Assembly: GCA_027919835.1 (NCBI GenBank)
Contig: JANVFP010000026.1
Coordinates: forward strand, 1-64,000
Length of the DNA: 64,000 nt
Direction: 5' to 3'
Source of the DNA: Lentinula raphanica
Lineage: Eukaryota > Basidiomycota > Agaricomycetes > Agaricales > Omphalotaceae
Below, piece after piece: positions 55,314 to 64,000 of this stretch. The translations under genes were made by a program, and so were the position numbers. Each line of letters starts with the position of its first letter. Position 1 is the stretch's first letter. The notes under the pieces are model-generated. The model saw only the letters and a list, made by a program, of their open reading frames with translations. It ran no database searches and had not been told where the DNA came from.

Positions 55314-57284
55314 ATGTATCTGCCATTCCGAGTTTCTACGTGGCACTTGCTCTTTGCCAACATGTTCCTCATGTCGATCATCGCTCCTACGATTGCATCG
55401 CCCATCAACGAAGCACCTTCTTCTGCAGTAAAAAGACATAAAAAGGCAATGCGCACAGTGGCATCAACGTCACTAAATCCTGATATTCAAGAGCCTGGAC
55501 GGAGCTCATTGGCTGTCACAGGTCACAGGCGCCAAAGGTCCAGGAGTAAAGTAAAAGTAAGGGCTTATGTCCTATGTCTGTGGACAGAACGGGTTTTTCA
55601 AGTTTTTCAAGTTGCAAGAAAGGAAGAAAAAGAAAGAAGGAAGGGAGAGATTGCTAAGTAATTAAGGATCATGTACATACCAAGAATATTGGCACAATTG
55701 AGATGTATTGGTTGAAATCAAGCTTTTCGAGCAATTTTTCAAGATATCAAGTTTGCGGGGCTTACGGCCTCAGATTGAATCTTGAAAATGTCCTATGTCT
55801 TGATTAGGTGTGTGGGAGACCAATGCCTCGTCGGGACATAGGACTTTTTCAAGATTGCTCATGAAAATCACGGGTTCGAGCGCTTAATGGTGCTTATTAC
55901 TATTTCGTGCGCTCCTGTGTGCTTTTTGAGTATCCAAATATTCAAAACTTGGCTGGATTGAACTTTTCTTGAACCTATCTCAATCTCTTGATTCAGAAGG
56001 TGAATGTCTTGTGAAACTTGCTGCTTGCAAACTATGTACTCATGAGACCAATTGCTATAAACATTTTGCATTTAGTGTCTGAATCTTTGAGTTCAGTGGA
56101 TATCAATATGAATGAGAGCACAGAAGATGTCCTATGAGCTGCAATCAATATGCACAATGGGCACTGTGCAGTGTACTTGCAAGAGCTCGCAATTCACCGC
56201 TGAGCACTCGCCGCTCGGTGGCATGCCTCGGCCCTCAGGGCTCATAGTATTCCCACAGTGATAAGATCTTATTAAGTAATACAGATAGCGGCAAAATAGG
56301 GAAAGTCAAAGCAGATTATTTGTGGCTGTGAGACCTATGTCCCTATATGGACATGGCCATCCACGGACATGAGACACGAGCCAAAGTAAGTGTTACCCGA
56401 CCTGAGGAATTCTTCGTATGTATACTGAGACCGCATATTTTCTGCAGTATAACCAGCGTGAGTGCTCAATGCCAATCGTTTCCTGCACCACACTAATTGC
56501 TACTATGGCGGATGTCGACTGATGTACAGTCCAACAGTACAAGTTATGCCTAGACCGTCAAATATGGGATGAAAAACTCAGACGACACGTTCGCATCCTA
56601 GAGTTGAACGGACAACTTGTTGATGTCGATCCGAACGAGTCTTGGACGATGCTTTTCCTCCCAGTGGTCGAGGAAGAAGCCAATCAGGATGATCGTTATC
56701 TTGCGTATCGGACCGGAATTTCAGAAGTTCCAACCGATAATATGGGGCCCTTGCACAAATGGGGTCCCAAGAACTATTACGAGCGGATAAATGCCGGTGA
56801 CTACCCTCATCTCCTGCAGCTTGGAACCGTGACTATGACGCCACAGCTCAAGAGGAATACGATGACGGATGTGAACGCAGCAATCACTGAACATCGTATC
56901 AATGAACTCCCCACCCTCTTGTTTCTTTTCCATTACCAAATTCTGTTCAAGGGAGAACTAGACGATCGCGCACTGGATCCTGTCCACTCCTCCGAGATTC
57001 GAGACGTTGCATTCGACCTCTCGAGATATCAGGTGCTACACAGGAGCATGCTCGAGAAGATGGGTACTGCTGCGGGCTCAATTGTCTTAGAGACTATGCT
57101 GTGGGAATGGTATCTATACAGCTCGATCCTGGATGGACAGCTCGATTTCGTCCAGAGTCTCGACGATAAAAACCGGGACATCTTGCTTCATATGGACCAT
57201 CTGTACGACCCGAAGTTTTGGCCTAGTCAAACGTCCGCATCGTCATCCAATAATCCGGAAACTGGTTTGTCCCATCGGACGTAG
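55314..57284 (+). CDS. Putative secreted protein, unknown family
   Basis: The ATG at 55314 opens a signal-peptide-like start (HLLFANMFLMSIIAPTIAS) followed by a Lys/Arg-rich segment (HRRQRSRSKVK). A donor at 55557, a 10-base exon (56448-56457) and an exon from 56530 to 57284 join in phase, giving about 336 residues. The C-terminal 250 residues look folded (YKLCLDRQIWDEKLRRHVRI; ESWTMLFLPVVEEEANQDD; LSRYQVLHRSMLEKMGTAAG). The first intron, 891 bases, is far longer than the others in this window and contains a fold-back. The link between the signal-peptide exon and the rest is therefore less certain than the last exon. No function was recognised. Confidence 0.5.
55778..55856. repeat. Fold-back with 22-bp arms inside the long intron
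   Basis: AATCTTGAAAATGTCCTATGTC (55778-55799) and its reverse complement at 55835-55856 differ at one base. The word TGTCCTATG also recurs in the same gene region near 55566 and 56127. Confidence 0.75.
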
Positions 57285-57437
57285 GCTTGGGTTGGACGTT
57301 GCTAGAAGAAGAAAGTCACATCGAAATAGGCATGTGTATTTTCAAGCGCATTCCAGGTGACCCCTCTTGAATCTTGATATCTACATTAGGTGATACATCT
57401 AATATCACTGAACGATGAAGAGACTTTCCGGCTACAT

Positions 57438-57745
57438 GCCTTTTTGATTTCATGTAGACAATATTTATAACCATTATCATCTGTATGTATATCCGAATTC
57501 CTCCCATATCCCGATCTCAAGGACCTTGTTCGTGATGTTACTACATGCTTACGATGGGCCAACAAATTATCTATGACCTCAATCGCGGTCCTGAACCTAG
57601 CTGAAAATCGTGCAACATGCAATGCATCGTTCTGAATCAAAAAATCCCTCGTTAATCATCACTGTTCCGACATTCAGCGAGTCCACGCCTGTCCACGCAG
57701 GTCCACCCTATAGTGAACGATCCGATGAGAGTTAGACTATTCATA
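57438..57745. repeat. Host duplicated segment, copy 2
   Basis: Direct repeat of 54133-54440 lying 150 bases after the putative secreted-protein gene. Together the two copies bracket that gene, suggesting a segmental duplication or the edges of an old unrecognised element. Confidence 0.85.
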
Positions 57746-58362
57746 GCCTTCCAGAGCCGTCAAATCGCACCAGATCGCGTATAATCAGAAGTTCGTTGTT
57801 CAAGCTACTAGACAAAGAAGCTAGGAGTACCGCTTCAGCGCTTAGCATTTGACAGACTTGGATGAGTTATACTTATGTCCACGAACTACATACAGTCCCT
57901 TTCCGAAAGCAGCTACAGGATGCAAAACAAAAGTAATACATGGGCTGGGGATGAAGGATTCTGGGCCTTGAACTGGCAATAGTGATGGTTTGCGCGCATA
58001 GCGTTGGAATTGGGAAACAGTCACTTCGCCAACTGTGTTCCAGGCGCACCCGTCAACGATTTAGGAAAAGGGCAAGTTCAGCAAAGTTCGCATCAACAAA
58101 GGCAGGCGCCAGCATGTATTAACTGTCGCCGTATGTTTGTGATCACTCCCGATAAGCAAATCGAGATGATAATCGAGGCAGCTAGTTGAGTCAACAGCGG
58201 CTGTAATCAAGAAGGCGAAACAAAAAGACCTGCGATCATTGTCCAGTTGTAATTGGCATTGACTAATAAGTTTTCTACAATTTCGTGGCGATAAAAGGTG
58301 GAAAGGACGGGAGACTACGACATATAACTATGAAGGATAACTTGCGGTGGTGAAGAATGTAA
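57746..58362. other. No gene recognised
   Basis: Short frames on both strands lack supporting features. The part near 57800-58020 might hold a degraded minus-strand coding piece, but nothing identifiable. Confidence 0.4.
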
Positions 58363-58998
58363 TTAGAACGATTTGCTGACTTTCTCCAGCACTGTTTGAG
58401 TTGATCAGATTACAGTATTTGACCGCGGTCGAAGGCATCGCGAAACGTACCACTCTCATATGACACCTCACTGTAGTCGCTTCCTTGTATATCGAAATGA
58501 ATGCCATTGAATGATTTCCTGAGTGCATCCTTCGAGGACGCGGTTAACATCCTCGACTTGATCGTCGCCGCGTCAGGGTTCCTGATCGAAGGAGATAATC
58601 AGTCCCGGATGATTTCTTTCAAAAGACTCGAGCGGGTATTGACTACGAACAGAATCGTAGCAAGGAAACAAAGAGATACGCACCACAAGAAGAAACACAC
58701 TTTGTTTCTTTGACCCGCACCCTCCTTCTGGTAATGGAAATCGTAGACCGCGTACCGACACTGGTCCTCGGGAAGGTCTGCGATGAAGTCGTCATATTTG
58801 TCTGATTCAGAGGTCTTCTCGGTGATGATTTCTTTGTTGTCTGGGCTGAACTTGAAGATGATGTATTTGAGCTTTTTGCCCAATTGAAGCGTCTGGTAGT
58901 CTTGCAAGCAACCAGGGTGGACACCGATACCGGAAGACGCCTGTAAGTAACAAAATCAGTGGCGCACGTCTTTGAATGACCAGCGATAGCTTAACCAT
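58363..58998 (-). CDS. cof1: Cofilin (actin-depolymerising factor)
   Basis: Cofilin binds G- and F-actin and severs filaments in the cytosol; it is essential in yeasts. Four exons (58998-58996, 58940-58684, 58581-58451, 58391-58363) give 139 residues, the normal length. The first intron directly follows the ATG. Family signatures are visible: [53 protein letters not shown], the actin-binding long helix around [18 protein letters not shown], and the C-terminal [19 protein letters not shown]. It is complete, lies in host sequence next to the condensin gene on the same strand, and shows no sign of disruption by the nearby transposons. Confidence 0.95.
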
Positions 58999-59345
58999 AG
59001 TGTTAAAGGAAGTGGATGTGGTTAAGATGAAAGTTGTGTTTTTATCAGATCCAAAAGCGCTCAAACCCAATGTGACAGTGACTGATTTGACAGATTAGGC
59101 AATAACGCTGCTCAGCATCTGTTTCAAATTCGCAGTGCTAGGCAGTGCAGTGCTTCGCCGGAGCCACAGTAACGACAGCATGCGCGCTGAGCTATATTAT
59201 ATTAGCGTAATAATACAGCAATTCGTACAGTAGTATGTTTTTACAACGGTCCTTAGATAAGAAAAGAAGATTGAGGTATGGGATCTAACTGTAGAAATAC
59301 AAAACTCGAATGAAATACGTCGAGAGGCCTCATCGCTTGGTCAGA
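58999..59345. other. Intergenic region between cofilin and condensin genes
   Basis: About 350 bases upstream of cofilin and downstream of the condensin gene. No coding or RNA feature was recognised; it must contain the cofilin promoter. Confidence 0.5.
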
Positions 59346-62300
59346 CTATTCCTCCTCTGAGTCAGACCGTTCCGGCTCTGGCTTCGTTGGAGCTCGACGG
59401 GTGTCTAGCAGAGATAGATAAAGAAGGTCAACAAGAAATAATCAAAATCACGCGGAAGACTGACTCTTTCTCTTTTTTGCTTGTGCCTTCTTGCCCTTGG
59501 CTCGTTTCTCCAACGCCTGGTCGTCTTGGCCCTGGCGGCGAGCTTCTTCAAGGATCTATAGTGAGATTAAGAACCTCAGTATGCACTGTGGAAGCATATC
59601 AACCACGGCAAGCATACCTCTTCAAACTCTTTCAGCTCTGCTCCGATATCATTCTTGCTCTTGGCAAGGCGAGCCTAAAAACCAGAATTCTGAGATTGTG
59701 GACAGCGTCAGGAAGAGTACATCAGGGCATACCTTCACCAGTATTTCCTGGAACCTTGCAAATACGCCTTCCTCATACAGTTTGTCCCGATAGAATGGTA
59801 AACCCTCGACAATCTTTTTGACAGATTTCTCGGATTTGTAAGGTAACAATGATAGACAGAAAGCGATATCGCGCCATTGGCGTGGATCATCCGTAAGTCT
59901 GAATCGTTGGCACAGTTTTTCGACGATGTTCTCGGCTTGTTTTTCCTGGATGAAGGATCAACACAGAATTTGAAGAGCGAGATGTGATATTCACCTTCTC
60001 TATGAAGCCGAATATGAATTTGAGCGTCAAATGGAAGGCCTCCTCGTCGACGGCATGCTCTCCTGTCGACAAATGACTGATGACTATGAAACGTCGGACA
60101 CTCGTTAGTCGAGAACAGTGCGACACAAAGATGGCTTACTATCGGGAAGATTGTTATAGATGGCATTATCCTTGGTCGACAATTGTTCGAAGAATAGTTT
60201 GGCAAGATCCGCAATACGTTCATCCTCATCCTTGACACACTTGGCCATCTCTCCAAGTTGGCCCTTGACCTTAATCATACCATTCAGAATCAGATGAGTG
60301 AGCACCATGAGTGTGTTCTTCTTCACGATCGGGTCACGATCAGAAAGACCTTTATACAATTCGTTGCTGTTCTCGTCGATGATACTGCTGAACGACACAG
60401 CGACGTCACCCAGAGCTATCACTATGTTGCTTCGAATAGCAGCATTCTTCGATGTATCGAGTATTTTAAACAGCAGATGATGATGCTGTTCGCAGAAGGC
60501 AGAGCTAACGCAGAGGAATTTACTGAGGGAGAGCGTGGCTGCAGCTCGGAGCGTGGGATTCTGCAGTGGTCGAGTGAGCAGGAATGTAATAGAAAATGGC
60601 GACGCTCACCTTGAATTTCTGGGGACTACCACAGATATTCACAAGCATCGGACCATATACACCCAACAGAGCATCTTGGTCAAGCATTTCGTGTTCCCGA
60701 ACGTCCGCGATCTTGTCTCCGATTTCGTCTTCTGCATTCCCGGCGACTTGATCAAGCTCTTCGCCATCCTTGTTGGCAGGTTGAGGCCCATTATTGCTCA
60801 AGTCCGCTGAAATAAGCATCAGGAATGTTCTCATTGATTCCGAAAAGTTGTTTACCAGCTTTTTCGGCATCCTTCTGCTTCTTGAGCTCACGTTCAACTA
60901 CTTCCAGATAGGCAATTTGCTTGATAGCGACATGCCCAACAACAAATAACAATTGAGCGAGTTCAAAGGCATCCCCTTTGTCTTGACCATGTTGAGCCGA
61001 GGGACTTTCAGAAGAAATCCCATCTTCGTCCATTGCGTCGGGATCTCTTGTAGGTACGTCTGCCTGCTTCTTGGATGTGAAAACTCGGACAGTCATAGTC
61101 TTAATGATATCACTGCAGAGTGCATCAGGCTGTTGACCGAGAGCGTAGATGGTGTTGATCGCTTGCTCGGCCAGACCGAACCACTCCTTGGATCGACAGG
61201 GACGTTCGATGAAATTTCGCATTTTGCGAAAAATTGGGCTTTCCATGTCGATTCGATTTGTTTGAGGTATAGTGCCTATAGAAAGCCGCGAGACGACAGC
61301 TCAGGTTACAGGATACGCAGGAATGCAACTCTCCTAGCATACCTTTGACTTTCTTCGTGCTGCCGGCAAGACGTTGCAAGGCGACACATGTATAACGGGC
61401 CAATGTTAGGTCCGCCTATTCTTGTGGTGAGTTGCTGCCACTCGTTATAGTTTCCCACTAACCTTTCCTAAAGCCCCAAGTCCAACTTTCAGCATGACAT
61501 CGACTTTGTCAGTGAGAACGCTTCGTTTTGCAAGAGCGAGCATGCCCAAAATGATGATGGCTCCTCGCCGTTGGTACTTTGGGATGAGTTTTTCCGCGCC
61601 TACATACCTTCTATAAACATCGTCTGATAACCATATATGAAATTTTACTCACTGAAGATGTGCCACAGCTTGTTTATAACGTCTTGGTGCACTCGGTCGT
61701 CTTCCATCATTGTGCGCATCATTTCCTCTAAACTCGTCAGGTCGGCTAGAGTCGCATCAAAGGTGAGCCTAATGTAGGAAATGAGCTGAGGTCGAAAACT
61801 GTAGCCTGCACACAAGAAACCCACTGTATCATGTTCTTTGCAATACGATTGACTTGTTCCTTAGCGGGTAAGTCGAGGCGGGCGTCGAAATACAGCTCCC
61901 GATAGCATTCCAAGAGCCGAGCACGAACGCCCTTGAGTTCTTTGCCGTCTTCCGACGTCGCATTGTTGTCTTTGTTCCATATCAAATGGAGCATCTTTCG
62001 GATGCCACCCTGTCAAAACAAAGCATGAGATTAGACCATCGCGAAGATCCTAGTACGTACTTCGGCGGATGAGAGCTGGTATTCATGTGCTATTTTGAAG
62101 AATTCCATCGCCTCTAAGACTTCCGCCTTATTCTTAGATCCTAGCATTTGCTCCAGCACTTCTATAGCACCTTCCATTTGCCGGATGAATTCCAAGCCAT
62201 CGGCAAAATACTTTTTCTGTAGACGCAGTTTCTCGGTTTCAGCACTGGTCAGTTTCCTGATTGCCTCGTCGTCATCAAATGCTTCGAGGTTGATTTGAGA

Positions 62301-64000
62301 CTTTCGTGGTTTGAGCTTATTCGATTTTGCAGATTCAGCGGGCTGCCCTTCTTCGTCGACGTCCATTGAAGTGTCTTCGTCGGTATCTTCGTCAGTGTCT
62401 TGATCGGCCTCTTCGTCGTCTTCCTGTTCGTCATCATCTACATCCATATCTGCTTGGGATCTAGAGGGAGCACGTTAAGATATGTCGAGAGGTGAATCAT
62501 GAACATTACCTCTTTTTCTTCTTCTTCTTTTGCGTGGTCTCTCCTTCTCCCTCTTCTTCCTCGTTTGTAGCTTCCATCACCCGCTGTTGTGCTCTACTCT
62601 CGATTTCATCTAGCTCTTTCTTCAGTTTGGTGTATCCTTCGTTGAAAACATCGAAAGATAATCCACCCCCATCGACCATATAATAGGGATGAGTACGTAG
62701 TAGCGCAACGAGGAGGATGATTGCGTTCTTCCGTACTGTAGGTGTCTTATCCTGCAGGGCACCGACTGCTTCTCTAGTGACTTTCAGCCGTTGTTTAGGG
62801 AATTTCCTCTTGATTTCGGCCAACCGGGTTAATACAGCCAAGACCTTGGTTCGCACGTAGGAGCTGGAATCCAGCATGCGTGAAAGGAGAAAGTCGTAAA
62901 TCCCTTTAATCTGCTTCTCGAACTGATGTGGGTCTTCAGCAGTTCCAGCATCGAGTGCCGCAGCAAGATCGAAGATGATGAATCCCATTGATTCTATCAC
63001 AGCGTTACGCATCGGGTATGCCTGTTGGGTTCAATCAATATGGAAACAATAGAGTAGATTCAAGAAAACACCGACATCCGATTCGAGTTGGGTGAGCAGC
63101 AAACTGAGCTGCTTCAAAAGAGCCCGAGGACTATCTTCTGCGAATTTGGTGAGAAGACGGCCATAGATACGAGGAGCTTTGGTATCTTGCGCAGTGAATT
63201 CCTTCTGAGAAATTTCACGCAGGATCTCGTCGCTCAGTTGAGTATAATCATATTCTTTCGCCAATATCGTGAGGCATTCAGCTATCGGCTCGGCGAGATG
63301 CTCATGATACTGAAGACGCTGCATGAGCAAGATTTGAGCAGTAGACGCATGATTGTGGTTTTTGATGGCTCGGCAGATGACTTTGAAGAAGTTCGTTCTG
63401 ATTTCAACTGACTTCATGAACGTTTCGCTTTCTGCAATCTGGTATGCAGGACGGGTAATGCAGCTAAATGGCCAACTCAGTCACCTCGATTTTCGAGAGC
63501 ACAATCATACTCACTTGATGAATGCCTCCCGTTCTGTGTTGGTTGTCCACAAACGCTGAGTGTTCAGTTGGTTCAGCAGACGAGCTATTAATCCTAGTGT
63601 AGGGGCTACATGGTCGACCCACGACCATGCTTCGTTTTTCTTCGAGCGAGCAGGAGCACGAGAAGCTCCAGCCTTTGCCCCCCTCCCTCTACGAGCTTTC
63701 GGTACCGGAGTCGAAGGGTCCGCTTCGTCTTTGACTTTTTCTGCAGCTTGAACAAACCACTGCAGTAGAAACGCGTACATTTCCAACGGAGCTTTGTGAG
63801 TGCGATACACGTGCTGATCTTCATTTTGGATGTCCTTTCTAGCACTGTCTAGTTGAACAGCGAGGCCAGATGAGATGGAGTCCAGTAGCTTATTCATGAC
63901 AGTTCCGGGCACCACTTCGGAATGTTTCAACAGGCTACAATATAGGTCGAATATTTGAGGATCGGCGATTGAATCGCTGGACTCCGCCACAGCTTCGACA
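59346..64000 (-). CDS. YCS4: Condensin complex subunit 1 (YCS4/Cnd1/CAP-D2), 5' end beyond the window
   Basis: This HEAT-repeat subunit of condensin compacts mitotic chromosomes in the nucleus. Many exons separated by short introns run from the window edge to the stop at 59348-59346 (tail EPERSDSEEE). Diagnostic segments are NAVIESMGFIIFDLAAALD, LLSRMLDSSSYVRTKVLAVL, TPTVRKNAIILLVALLRTHP, the condensed-repeat block NAAIRSNIVIALGDVAVSF, SDRDPIVKKNTLMVLTHLIL, KVKGQLGEMAKCVKDEDERI and LAKLFFEQLSTKDNAIYNNL. An acidic insert with Asp/Glu repeats (about 62350-62450) and a Lys run lie in the middle. The start codon is outside the window. Gene completeness otherwise looks normal. Confidence 0.93.

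Overview
The window is eukaryotic and looks like a mushroom-forming or related basidiomycete (Agaricomycetes). Genes carry many short GT-AG introns of about 50-65 bases. The identifiable host genes are cofilin, the condensin subunit YCS4/CAP-D2, and a relic of the nucleolar methyltransferase nop2. The mobile DNA is dominated by KDZ (Kyakuja-Dileera-Zisupton) DNA transposons and a Ty3-type retrotransposon, and one KDZ element carries a TET/JBP dioxygenase; the KDZ-TET/JBP link is a described hallmark of basidiomycetes.

Layout. About 54 of the 64 kb is a nest of transposons. (1) Bases 1-639 plus 27897-27994 are the 3' internal end of one Ty3 copy. It runs into an LTR at 27995-29688 that also serves as the 5' LTR of a second copy, which continues to its 3' LTR at 52439-54132, so two Ty3 copies lie in tandem sharing one LTR. 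(2) The left copy is interrupted, just upstream of its polypurine tract, by a 27.3-kb KDZ element here named KDZ-A (640-27896; 7-bp target duplication AGCTCGG). (3) KDZ-A contains a nop2 pseudogene split by a second, smaller element of the same family (KDZ-A2, 11802-19196, 7.4 kb, duplication AATATGG). (4) The right Ty3 copy is interrupted by a KDZ element of a different class (KDZ-B, CxC2 type, 40124-50697, 10.6 kb, 8-bp duplication AATGCATA), which sits inside an intron of an antisense gene of the retroelement. (5) From 54133 to 64000 the sequence is host chromosome.

Cargo. KDZ-A encodes an intact 1,020-residue CxC1-type transposase, an unknown 361-residue protein, a roughly 1,090-residue Spt5-like NGN/KOW protein, a TET/JBP 2-oxoglutarate/Fe(II) dioxygenase with all catalytic residues, and a 1,303-residue accessory protein with an HMG-like segment. 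KDZ-A2 keeps only the 3' half of the transposase and the accessory gene. KDZ-B has its own transposase, which reads through in frame but lacks the segment carrying the first catalytic aspartate. It also carries a relative of the accessory protein, a protein with an RNase H1 N-terminal/viroplasmin-like domain, and two small charged or coiled-coil genes. The Ty3 element is about 15.6 kb without KDZ-B. It has gag, protease and pol in three different frames on the + strand and two intron-containing genes on the opposite strand between pol and the 3' LTR.

How it may work together (inference). The transposase and accessory protein form the constant core of both KDZ classes. The TET/JBP enzyme, which oxidises methylated pyrimidines in DNA, and the Spt5-like elongation factor would let KDZ-A act on its own methylation state and transcription. 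No RNA gene, CRISPR array or bacterial feature was seen.
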